A stretch of 64,000 bases of DNA, taken from Reichenbachiella carrageenanivorans. Its GTDB lineage: Bacteria > Bacteroidota > Bacteroidia > Cytophagales > Cyclobacteriaceae. The stretch lies in NCBI RefSeq assembly GCF_025639805.1, contig NZ_CP106735.1, positions 4,249,501-4,313,500 on the forward strand. The letters run 5' to 3'. A program made the translations under genes and the position numbers. This document shows, piece after piece, positions 43,490 through 51,921 of the stretch. The notes under the pieces are model-generated. The model saw only the letters and a program-made list of their open reading frames with translations. It had not been told where the DNA came from and did not search any database. Positions within the stretch are counted from its first letter, which is position 1. The number at the start of each line of letters is the position of its first letter.

Positions 43490-45898
43490 TTGAAGAATAC
43501 AACTCTATCCCTCTTTATTGGCCTTTTGATATTTGCCCATGTGGCAAAATCGCAAAATAGCAGTGTGCGAGGGGTCGTGCTCGATAGCAACAATGAACCC
43601 GTGCCTGGTATCAGTATCCGACTAAACGACACAGGCATAGGTGCTGCAACAAACGTCAATGGCATTTTTTCAATCAAGGAATTAAAAGCGGGTACGCATA
43701 CCTTCCACATCAGTGGTATTGGTTATCAAAAACAAAGCAAATCGCATACGCTACGCGCAGGACAAGAGCTGGAGGTAACTATACAGCTACAAGAAGACAC
43801 CAAGGAGATGGACGAAGTATTTGTCTATGGCAAATCTGAAAGTACACTACTCAAGCAAAAAGGCTTTGCTGTAAATGCCATCGAAGCAAAAGATCTGGAG
43901 CTCCAATCCATACAAGTCAACGATGTGCTAGACCAAACTGCTGGTGTGCGTATCAGACAAGCAGGCGGATTAGGTTCTCGGGTACGCTACAACATCAATG
44001 GATTGTCTGGTAGCTCCATCAAAATTTTCATCGATGGCATCCCAATAGACAACTATGGCTCATCTTATTCACTCAACAGCATTCCCACATCTGCCATCAA
44101 ACGAATAGAGGTGTATAAAGGCGTAGTGCCTGCCGAATTTGGCGGAGATGCTATGGGTGGAGCCATCAATGTGGTCACCAAACAAAGCTCAAAAAACACA
44201 CTCAATGTCTCCTACTCTTACGGATCATTCAACACACATCAGGCCAGTATAAACGGCGCATTTAGAACTGAAAATTCAGGGCTAACAAGTAAAGTATCTA
44301 CCTTCTACAACTACTCAGACAATAGCTACAAAGTCTGGGGAGATAATGTATATGTAGTAGACGACCGAGGCAAGGATCAACACGTGACCACCAAAAGATT
44401 TCACGACAGTTATGAATCCAAAGGGATAAAATTCGATCTCGGTTTTACTGATGTAAAGTGGGCTGATCAGGCTTTTATTGGTGTGCTAGTCTCTGATATG
44501 CGCAAAGACATCCAACATGCCACTACGATGGAAATCGTATATGGCAATCGATGGGTAGGCCAAAGTACAAACATGATCCAAGCCACGTATATAAAGAAAG
44601 ATCTGCTCACCTCAGGGCTAGATGTAAACTTCTTTGCTTCATATTCTAAACTCCATCGAAACCTTGTGGACACAGTAGACTACATGTACAACTGGCTAGG
44701 AGAAAGAACTGTCAACCCCAATACTGGTGACTATTACCGCTGGCTAGGAGGTGGAGAAGGCGGCGACTCTACCCTAAACAAAGACAATGAAGAAAAATAT
44801 ACAGCTCGTCTCAATGTAGCGTATCAATTGGGCAAAAAGAGCCGCTTGTCTGCCAATATACTCTCTACCCATTTCACTCGAAGATCGCATGATGCACTCG
44901 ATCCTCAACTACTACAAGACCTAACGGACAGCCGTATGCTTTGGAAAAATCTCCTAGGGGTCTCGTGGGATTATCAGGCCTTTGGTGAACGACTCAAGTC
45001 CTCCCTCTTTTACAAGTTTTATGCACAGGATGTAGAGATGAACGAGCCCACCCAAGACAACAGCAATAACATAGTCATCAACTCATACGATGCTCAGTCC
45101 AACAATTCTGGCTATGGCTTAGCTCTTTCTTATGAACTATGGCCCAACACCATCCTACTCGCATCTGGAGAAAACACCCTGAGAATGCCCAACAGCAGAG
45201 AACTATTCGGAGATGTATCTGACAACGTAGAATCAGCCTCTTCTGCCCTCAAACCAGAACGCAGCGTCAATTTCAATCTCGGTTTCAACTTAGGGCCTTA
45301 TCGTTTCAGCGGCCACGCGGTATCTCTCAACTCCAATGTTTTCTATAGAAGAATTCAGGATCGAATCATGCCAGGTGTACCAGATCAACAAGACGAAACC
45401 TTTACTTATGTAAACGTAAGCTCGGTACTGAGCTCTGGCATCGACATAGAATTAGGCTATAGCTACACAGACACCTGGACATGGAAAACTGGGTTTTCTT
45501 TGGCCAACCCCAGATTCAACACAGAATTTGACGCCAATGGCTCCCCCTATCTCTACTACAAGGATCGTTTAAGAAATGAACCTTACCTCACTGCCAATTC
45601 AAATTTGCGCTACTCTAAAAAAGACCTCATTCAACAAAATGCACATTTTTCAGCCTATTACAACGTAGGGTATGTGCATGAATTTTATAAAAACTGGCCT
45701 GGTATAGGAGGTGCTGGCAAAGACATTATTCCTAGCCAAACAGTACATGATCTAGGCGTATCCTACACCTTCCCTAGCAAAAAAATCACCCTAAGTTGTG
45801 ATGCCAAAAACATCTTCAACGAACAGGTGTTTGACAACTGGGCTTTACAAAAACCCGGAAGAGCATTTTACGGAAAGTTCACTTACAATATTTTTTAA
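43490..45898 (+). CDS. TonB-dependent receptor with carboxypeptidase-like N-terminal domain
   Basis: 802 residues, starting at TTG (TTGAAGAATACAACT), since no in-frame ATG exists near the signal peptide LFIGLLIFAHVAKSQ. Then come a carboxypeptidase-regulatory-like domain (VRGVVLDSNNEPVPGIS, about 25-105), a plug domain with VNDVLDQTAGVRIRQ and RIEVYKGVVPAEFGGDAMGGAINVV, and a barrel ending in FTYNIF. The downstream DUF4374 and PepSY genes point to siderophore or heme-type iron uptake through the outer membrane. No SusD partner is present, so it is not a glycan utilisation locus. Confidence 0.92.
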   Translation: MKNTTLSLFIGLLIFAHVAKSQNSSVRGVVLDSNNEPVPGISIRLNDTGIGAATNVNGIFSIKELKAGTHTFHISGIGYQKQSKSHTLRAGQELEVTIQLQEDTKEMDEVFVYGKSESTLLKQKGFAVNAIEAKDLELQSIQVNDVLDQTAGVRIRQAGGLGSRVRYNINGLSGSSIKIFIDGIPIDNYGSSYSLNSIPTSAIKRIEVYKGVVPAEFGGDAMGGAINVVTKQSSKNTLNVSYSYGSFNTHQASINGAFRTENSGLTSKVSTFYNYSDNSYKVWGDNVYVVDDRGKDQHVTTKRFHDSYESKGIKFDLGFTDVKWADQAFIGVLVSDMRKDIQHATTMEIVYGNRWVGQSTNMIQATYIKKDLLTSGLDVNFFASYSKLHRNLVDTVDYMYNWLGERTVNPNTGDYYRWLGGGEGGDSTLNKDNEEKYTARLNVAYQLGKKSRLSANILSTHFTRRSHDALDPQLLQDLTDSRMLWKNLLGVSWDYQAFGERLKSSLFYKFYAQDVEMNEPTQDNSNNIVINSYDAQSNNSGYGLALSYELWPNTILLASGENTLRMPNSRELFGDVSDNVESASSALKPERSVNFNLGFNLGPYRFSGHAVSLNSNVFYRRIQDRIMPGVPDQQDETFTYVNVSSVLSSGIDIELGYSYTDTWTWKTGFSLANPRFNTEFDANGSPYLYYKDRLRNEPYLTANSNLRYSKKDLIQQNAHFSAYYNVGYVHEFYKNWPGIGGAGKDIIPSQTVHDLGVSYTFPSKKITLSCDAKNIFNEQVFDNWALQKPGRAFYGKFTYNIF

Positions 45899-45918
45899 AA
45901 TCAATAATAACAAATACA

Positions 45919-47208
45919 ATGTTTGAATCAACAAGAAACATATTTAGCAAAGCACTAGTCGCTGGTGTATTGCTTGCCTCTTTTAGCTGTGACGACGAAT
46001 CAGGCAATGACCCTGAAGTAGACAGCAACGAAAGGCTATATACCATTGGCTTTGCAGATGGATCAGGAAACCCTTCGGCTACTTACGTACAAAGCCACAC
46101 CGATCTATCGAGCGATGTAGATGTTACTTTCAAGGACTTTGGTTTTGAAGTGCCCTCTACTCGTACGGCAAGACTTTTTACTTCGTCTGACGGAGCTACT
46201 ATGTACAGCTTAGACTATGGTGGGGGCAGTATTTATAAATTTGAAAACAATGGTGGCCAAGACTATAAAGAAGTAGACAAAACCAACATTGAATTTGCCA
46301 TGGGTACTGCTTATCCAAGATGGACAAGATTGAACGATGAGCATGCGATGTTGCACTCTATTGCTACAGAGCAAGTATTCGATGAAACGAGTGGCGATTA
46401 CTCATACACCAAGGCCACTGCTCGCCTGCTATTGGTAGACCTAGAAGATTTGGGGATGAGTACCAATGTGGAATTTGAAATCCCAAGATCCACAGCTGAC
46501 GAAGCAACTGGAGACTATGTATTCAGAATCGATGCTCCTGTAGTATCTGGCGACAAAATCTACTACGGCATGGGCAAAAGAGGAGTTGACCCTTCTAACC
46601 CAGACGAAAATGCTGATGCAGCTTACAATACCGTAGAAACACTCGTATTGGATTTTCCTAGCTTAGAAAACCCTACAATCCTTTCTACAAACATCGCTGG
46701 TGGAGCAACTAACGGATACCGTACCACGGTAGCTTATACAGACGAGCAAGATGATGTTTATCAAATCATCACCGTACCAAATAACACAAAGGATACTTAC
46801 ATTCTCAAAATCACAGCTGGTAAGTATGATGAGACTTTTAAATTTAACCTATCAGACAAACTAGGTGTAAATACAATCTCTAATGGCTGGTTCTATGTAG
46901 GCAATGGTATCGGATACGTGCCTTATGCCAACTCTGACCAAGGAGGAACTGGAGACGCTGTATGGTCTGTAGCTAGAGTGGATCTCTACAAAGAGACAGC
47001 ACTCAAACTCAACACACCAGACAACCTATGGCTACAGCAATACCAAAACAGTGTAGCTGTAGATGGGAAATTCTACATGGCACTAGCTCCACTAGGCGAA
47101 AAAGGATACATCTACGAATTTGACATCAACTCAGAGTCTGCAGATGCCATCACAGCAGCAGCATCTATCGAATCTGCGGCTGACTCTTACTACATCGGTA
47201 TTTACTAA
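45919..47208 (+). CDS. DUF4374 surface/periplasmic lipoprotein
   Basis: 429 residues with a lipoprotein signal (LLASFSC, C26). The body resembles a beta-propeller-like protein: ARLFTSSDGATMYSLDYGGGSIYKFEN, YPRWTRLNDEHAMLHS, KATARLLLVDLEDLG, ISNGWFYVGNGIGYVPYA. This is the DUF4374 family (PF14298), found almost only beside TonB receptors and PepSY proteins in Bacteroidota. A role in binding or transferring a siderophore or metal is likely but unproven. It is 20 bases after the receptor gene. Confidence 0.85.
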   Translation: MFESTRNIFSKALVAGVLLASFSCDDESGNDPEVDSNERLYTIGFADGSGNPSATYVQSHTDLSSDVDVTFKDFGFEVPSTRTARLFTSSDGATMYSLDYGGGSIYKFENNGGQDYKEVDKTNIEFAMGTAYPRWTRLNDEHAMLHSIATEQVFDETSGDYSYTKATARLLLVDLEDLGMSTNVEFEIPRSTADEATGDYVFRIDAPVVSGDKIYYGMGKRGVDPSNPDENADAAYNTVETLVLDFPSLENPTILSTNIAGGATNGYRTTVAYTDEQDDVYQIITVPNNTKDTYILKITAGKYDETFKFNLSDKLGVNTISNGWFYVGNGIGYVPYANSDQGGTGDAVWSVARVDLYKETALKLNTPDNLWLQQYQNSVAVDGKFYMALAPLGEKGYIYEFDINSESADAITAAASIESAADSYYIGIY

Positions 47209-47232
47209 AAAACTAGAAGCGAACAAGATCAG

Positions 47233-48444
47233 ATGACTAAAAGTAAAAAGAAAACCCCTTGGCAAAAAACCAGAAAACTGTTCAACGACATTCATTTGTG
47301 GTTGGGCATTGGGGCAGGGCTGATCCTGTTCGTGGTATGTCTTACAGGCACGATATACACTTTTCGCAGTGAGATAGAAGAGATTGTTGATGCCAGTATA
47401 TTAAAAGTAGATGTCCCAGAAGGGGCATCTACTTTGCCTTTAGAAACACTCGTAGCAAAAGTCGAAGAAAAAGCTGGAGCAGGCAAAGCCTCCTCGATCA
47501 CCATACCCGCCGATCCAGAAAAAGCCTATGCCGTATCTATCCGCAAAGAAGGCGAACGCAGAGGAACTAACTACATGATCGACCCCTATACTGCAGAATT
47601 CAAAGGTAGTAGCCAGACTGCCACCAGCGACTTTTTCATGATAGTCTTTCGGCTACACAGATGGCTCATGCTCGACATAGAAATAGGACGACCTATTGTA
47701 GGATGGGCTACAGTTATCTTTTTGTTTTTAACTATTACAGGATTGGTGATTTGGATTCCTCAAAAAGTAAAATCTTGGAGACAAGGCTTGAAAATAAAAT
47801 GGACAGCCAATTGGAAACGGATCAATCATGACTTGCACAATGCCCTCGGGTTCTACTCTGCCATTATTCTCTTGATCATGTCGATCACTGGGCTCTACTG
47901 GTCATTCGATTGGTACCGAAGTGGGTTGTACGATGTACTAGGAGTAGAACAGCCCACACGTGGACCTAGAGGCAACAACGAGAAAAAGAAAGACGCTGAA
48001 CCACCTAAAGCTAGCACACTATCACTAGCAGATTATTTGAAAGTGGCTGCATCAGAGTTAGACTATACCGGAGACTACCGAATAGACCTACCAGCTCCAA
48101 ACAAAAAAACCGTATCCATATCCAAAACCAAAGTAGGTTTTTTTGCGATGGCAGGTAGAGACAAAGTAGAATTAGACAAGTACACTGCAGCCGTTGCCAA
48201 AAAAGAACTCTTCTCCGACGAGCCTATCAACCATCAGATTATGCATTCGATTCGATCGATTCATACAGGAGAAATATTCAGCACTTTCACTAAGATCATT
48301 TATTTCATTTCTTGTCTGATAGCGACTTCCCTACCCATCACAGGCACGATCATTTGGATCAATAAGCTCAAGAAAAAAGCCAAACGCAAGCAGAAAATAG
48401 TGATTACAAAGAAAGAAAAAACACCTGAATTGGCGAGTGTTTAA
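47233..48444 (+). CDS. PepSY-associated transmembrane protein, probable siderophore iron reductase
   Basis: 403 residues with four membrane segments (about 24-44, 145-167, 208-230, 355-378) and two PepSY-like periplasmic parts. Conserved histidines in NDIHLWLGIGAG, MIVFRLHRWLMLD, HDLHNALGFYSAI and HQIMHSIRSIHTGEIF are positioned to bind heme, as in PepSY_TM iron reductases that reduce Fe(III)-siderophores at the inner membrane. It follows the DUF4374 gene by 24 bases and ends at a strong terminator. The iron role is inferred from family and context. Confidence 0.87.
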   Translation: MTKSKKKTPWQKTRKLFNDIHLWLGIGAGLILFVVCLTGTIYTFRSEIEEIVDASILKVDVPEGASTLPLETLVAKVEEKAGAGKASSITIPADPEKAYAVSIRKEGERRGTNYMIDPYTAEFKGSSQTATSDFFMIVFRLHRWLMLDIEIGRPIVGWATVIFLFLTITGLVIWIPQKVKSWRQGLKIKWTANWKRINHDLHNALGFYSAIILLIMSITGLYWSFDWYRSGLYDVLGVEQPTRGPRGNNEKKKDAEPPKASTLSLADYLKVAASELDYTGDYRIDLPAPNKKTVSISKTKVGFFAMAGRDKVELDKYTAAVAKKELFSDEPINHQIMHSIRSIHTGEIFSTFTKIIYFISCLIATSLPITGTIIWINKLKKKAKRKQKIVITKKEKTPELASV

Positions 48445-48614
48445 TCTGCTTTATACGATAGGATTCGTTATGAGGACTTAAATCGTAATAAATCAGGAAG
48501 TTAGGTTTCGAAAGCATAGCAAAGCGACTGACTTTAAACAAGTTAAGTCTGGAATAGAAGTTTTATTGCATAAGGCACGTTTAAGCTTCACACCGTAAAG
48601 CTAGTCTAGCCTAC

Positions 48615-48662
48615 AAAACAGAAAGCCCACCAAGATCAATTCTTTGGTGGGCTTTCTGTTTT
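48615..48662. terminator. Strong bidirectional terminator
   Basis: AAAACAGAAAGCCCACCAA (48615-48633) and its exact complement (48644-48662) form a 19-bp stem with a 10-base loop. A and T runs at the stem base serve both convergent units, the PepSY gene and the M28 peptidase gene. Confidence 0.92.
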
Positions 48663-48679
48663 AGAAAATTTTGATGATT

Positions 48680-50182
48680 CTACTTTACAGTGAGTGCAGG
48701 ACGTTTATCTCTGTTTACCAATTCCCAGGCTGTGTAGAAAACCAATTTGGTTCGCTGTAAGTACACATCTTTTTCTATCTTTTCTATGGTATCTGTTTCC
48801 TTGTGATAGTCATCATGAGAACCAGTGGTATAAAAAATAACTGGAATACCATTTTTTGCAAAATTCCAGTGATCTGATCGATAGTAAATTTGCTCTGGAT
48901 GATTCTCATCATTATACACATAGTTCAAATCCAGATTGGTATACGTAGCGTTGACCTGCTCACTTATATCATGCAGCTCTTGCGAAAGTTTATCTGATCC
49001 TACAAGGCACACATAGTCTTTGTCTTTGTAATTGTCTTCGTCATTTCTACCAATCATGTCCATATTGAGATTCGTGATGGTATTGGCCAATGGAAACACT
49101 GGATGATCCGCATAATACTCTGAACCTAACAAACCTTTCTCTTCTCCAGTAAACGCCAAAAACAAGAGGCTTCTACGTGGCCCATTTCCTTCTGCTTTTG
49201 CCATGGCAAAAGCCTGTGCCAATTCCATGACTCCGGCCGTACCCGATCCATCGTCGTCAGCACCGTTAAAAATCTTGTCTCCTCTTCTTCCTAAGTGATC
49301 ATAATGCGAGGTGATCACTACCAGTTCATCTTTGAGATCAGTACCTTCTAGGTAGCCCATCACATTTTCTGATTTGATTTTTTTAACTTCCTTTTCGATT
49401 CCAAAAGCGAATTTTCCTTGTTTCACTTTTTGAATTTCACTGACAGATCCATTGTCCGTGAGCTCTTTTAGCTTTTCATAGTTTTTACCCACCAAATCTT
49501 TCATCAAACTAGGTGCAGTATAAAACATCCCCAAATATTCGTCGGCTTCTATTCCTGTATCTACGCTCATTCTTCCTGCTTCCAGATAGCCTCTGTATGA
49601 AGTGATCAACTCTTCCAGCATTTCGTCGGTAGATGTACGCACTACCAATACCAGCTTGGCACCTTTTTCTGCTGCTACTTTAGAGGCACTTACCGTTTTT
49701 CTATAATTGTTTTCGGTAAACAAAAGGACTGCTTTGCCAGCTACGTCGATACCTTCGTAGTTAGCGGCATCACCATTGCCTACAAATACTATCTGAGTAT
49801 CCATTTCTCCGTTGGTTACACCAGTACCTACAAATACTGTTTTGTTGAAGTTATCATATTGTTTTTTACCTATTTTCAAATAGGCCTTTGTAATCTTAGA
49901 AGACACCAATGGCACATTTTGATAATAGCTCATTTGGTCTCCGTTTTTCACAGGAGCAACAAGCCCCTCACTTTGAAAATGATGACTGATCAGTGCAGCA
50001 GCCATACGCTGACCACGTTCGCCAGTCTCTCGACCTTCGAGTGCATCTGAGGCCAAAATACCTAAGTAATCAAACAAATCATCGGTAGTGATGGTGTTGG
50101 CATATTTCATTGCAAGTTCAGATTGCTGTGCCTGCACGTTCAATGCCGCTAGGGTGAGTAAACTCAAAAATATCTTTTTCAT
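48680..50182 (-). CDS. Secreted M28-family zinc aminopeptidase
   Basis: 500 residues, signal peptide ending near A18 (NVQAQ). A PA-type insert (about 110-220) is followed by the M28 catalytic core with metal ligands in SHYDHLGRRGD, NGADDDGSGTAGVMELAQ, FTGEEKGLLGSEYY, NMDMIGRND and a final histidine in YYRSDHWNFAKNG. It is a periplasmic or secreted co-catalytic zinc peptidase that removes N-terminal amino acids. It is a single gene. Confidence 0.92.
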   Translation of the reverse strand: MKKIFLSLLTLAALNVQAQQSELAMKYANTITTDDLFDYLGILASDALEGRETGERGQRMAAALISHHFQSEGLVAPVKNGDQMSYYQNVPLVSSKITKAYLKIGKKQYDNFNKTVFVGTGVTNGEMDTQIVFVGNGDAANYEGIDVAGKAVLLFTENNYRKTVSASKVAAEKGAKLVLVVRTSTDEMLEELITSYRGYLEAGRMSVDTGIEADEYLGMFYTAPSLMKDLVGKNYEKLKELTDNGSVSEIQKVKQGKFAFGIEKEVKKIKSENVMGYLEGTDLKDELVVITSHYDHLGRRGDKIFNGADDDGSGTAGVMELAQAFAMAKAEGNGPRRSLLFLAFTGEEKGLLGSEYYADHPVFPLANTITNLNMDMIGRNDEDNYKDKDYVCLVGSDKLSQELHDISEQVNATYTNLDLNYVYNDENHPEQIYYRSDHWNFAKNGIPVIFYTTGSHDDYHKETDTIEKIEKDVYLQRTKLVFYTAWELVNRDKRPALTVK

Positions 50183-50257
50183 AAATGGGACTATATGTTA
50201 TTATATAGGCGAAGATAAAAAAGACAACTTGAGCACCATTTATTTTTATACCAGTGG

Positions 50258-51010
50258 TCAAAACACCATGAATACGGCAGCTACAGCCGTCATAATCATG
50301 ATAAACCAACGAAACCCCTGATCAGACATTTTCTTAATCATTTTTACACCAAGGTAAGCACCCAGTCCAATCATAGGAAGCGCAGTAAGGTCGAGCAAGA
50401 AAGAATGAAGCGAAATGGTCTCCCAACTCCAGATATGAAAAGGAACTTTAAACCAATTGATAGCCATAAAAAACCAAGCGGCCGTTCCAATAAATTCGTT
50501 TTTTGGCAAACGCATAGAAAGCAGGTAGAGTGCCATGGCACTGCCTGCCAGATTGCCCACCATGGTAGTGAACCCTGCAGCTATACCCAGCAGCATAGCA
50601 AACCACCAATAGTCAGGAATCTTGTCCTTGCTGACTTTTTCTAGCCAAATCATGATAGCCAAACTCGCGAAAATAATGACGCCCATAATGGTACGAAAAA
50701 GCTGATCGTCGATATAGTTGCCGGTCCAAGTGCCCAGCAGTACACCCACTATGGCCCATGGAAACAGCTTAACCAGGTACTTCCATTCGGCATGCCGATG
50801 GTAATAGGCTACCCCAAAAACATCCGCCATGATAAGCATGGGCAACATGAGTCCACTAGACTCCTTGCCGCCAAAAGTAGCCGCCAGCAAGGGCACTGCA
50901 ATCATATTCATACCATGCACTCCTGTTTTGGACATTCCGATAAGCAAACCCGTAAGTAAAAAAGCAGCAAAAGACAGATAAGTGAGCTCGTATGAGAAAA
51001 GTGTAATCAC
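50258..51010 (-). CDS. TauE/SafE family sulfite/anion permease
   Basis: 250 residues with seven or eight hydrophobic segments. The early GLLIGMSKTGVHGMNMIAVPLLAATFGGK and the repeat LLGIAAGFTTMVGNLAGSAMALYLL are the two symmetric motifs of the TauE/SafE family. Members export sulfite, sulfoacetate or related sulfur anions. No sulfur gene is adjacent; the nearest is the sulfatase at 55.3 kb, so a shared role in sulfate-ester use is only a guess. Confidence 0.88.
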   Translation of the reverse strand: MITLFSYELTYLSFAAFLLTGLLIGMSKTGVHGMNMIAVPLLAATFGGKESSGLMLPMLIMADVFGVAYYHRHAEWKYLVKLFPWAIVGVLLGTWTGNYIDDQLFRTIMGVIIFASLAIMIWLEKVSKDKIPDYWWFAMLLGIAAGFTTMVGNLAGSAMALYLLSMRLPKNEFIGTAAWFFMAINWFKVPFHIWSWETISLHSFLLDLTALPMIGLGAYLGVKMIKKMSDQGFRWFIMIMTAVAAVFMVF

Positions 51011-51378
51011 AGTTTTTTTGAGCGAAGATAATGAGCCTTAAGGGCTATGCCACTTCCTGAGTTAAAGTTTTACCCCTCATTTCTCATAATAGATCAAGCC
51101 TCAATTCAGCATAAAAACAGATTAATATCGGCTACTTAATATAATTATTTCAAGATGAAGTTTTAAGTATAATTGAACTTTCGTTGAAAAAACAAGCTTC
51201 TATCCAATCATTATCAAATATTACTAATTTTACTACACAAGGCTTTTTATAATAAAACCAATAGCAAACCTAACCTAACGGGTCTAGTGAATGCTCGATT
51301 GTTTCACCAAAATAAATCGATATCAAATTGCACTTTTTTATCATTATTGAATTAGCCATTTAAAAAAACAAAAAAGAT
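51011..51378. other. AT-rich intergenic region, divergent promoters
   Basis: About 370 bases between divergent genes. It is clearly AT-rich, with many TAAT and TTAT runs. I see no tRNA, no strong hairpin and no exact TAnnTTTG box, although TAATTTTA (51225-51235) is similar. Confidence 0.4.
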
Positions 51379-51852
51379 ATGACCAGCGTATTTAGAACCC
51401 TTAGAGATGATGAAATTGAAATCGTACTAAACGCCCCAGCGATGGTGGCAATGCTAATTGCGGGTGCAGACGACGATGTAGACAAGGATGAAATAGCTGA
51501 AGCCATACACTATGCCACCACGGCAAAGCATCGATACGACAAGCTAGGAGAGTATTTTCAAGACGTAGCCGACAAGTTTGAAGATATTTTTAAGAATTAC
51601 ATAGAAGACTTGCCTGATCACTTGGACACCAGGCAGCATGCCATTACTTCTTATTTGCGTCAGCTCAATGGCATCTTGCCCAAAGTGCAACCCGAAGTAG
51701 CTTCTCAATTGCACCAGTTTTTGCTAGACATAGCCAAAGTGGTAGCAGAGGCATCTGGTGGTATATTCGGCGTAAAGAAAATAAGCAAAGCCGAAGCCAA
51801 GTACTTGCCACTCGACATGATAGAAAAGCCTGCCGATTACGAAATGAGATAA
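51379..51852 (+). CDS. Small acidic protein, TerB-like
   Basis: 157 residues, acidic and helical, no signal or membrane segment. I do not recognise it strongly. The stretch APAMVAMLIAGADDDVDKDEIAEAIHY has the spacing of TerB/DjlA-type domains (an acidic pair and a glutamate that may hold a metal), and QLHQFLLDIAKVVAEASGG continues the helical bundle. The end KISKAEAKYLPLDMIEKP fits a helix bearing a second acidic site. It is 69 bases before the MacB-like permease gene, with no known functional link. Confidence 0.6.
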   Translation: MTSVFRTLRDDEIEIVLNAPAMVAMLIAGADDDVDKDEIAEAIHYATTAKHRYDKLGEYFQDVADKFEDIFKNYIEDLPDHLDTRQHAITSYLRQLNGILPKVQPEVASQLHQFLLDIAKVVAEASGGIFGVKKISKAEAKYLPLDMIEKPADYEMR

Positions 51853-51921
51853 TTTCTTGGGGTGATTGCAACTATTTGAGTGGACGGATTATCTATAAGT
51901 CAGATAATCAAAAACTCAATC

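Noticed and set aside
43490..48444. Polysaccharide utilisation locus around the TonB receptor
   Set aside because: There is no SusD-like gene or glycoside hydrolase in the unit; DUF4374 and PepSY point to iron uptake.
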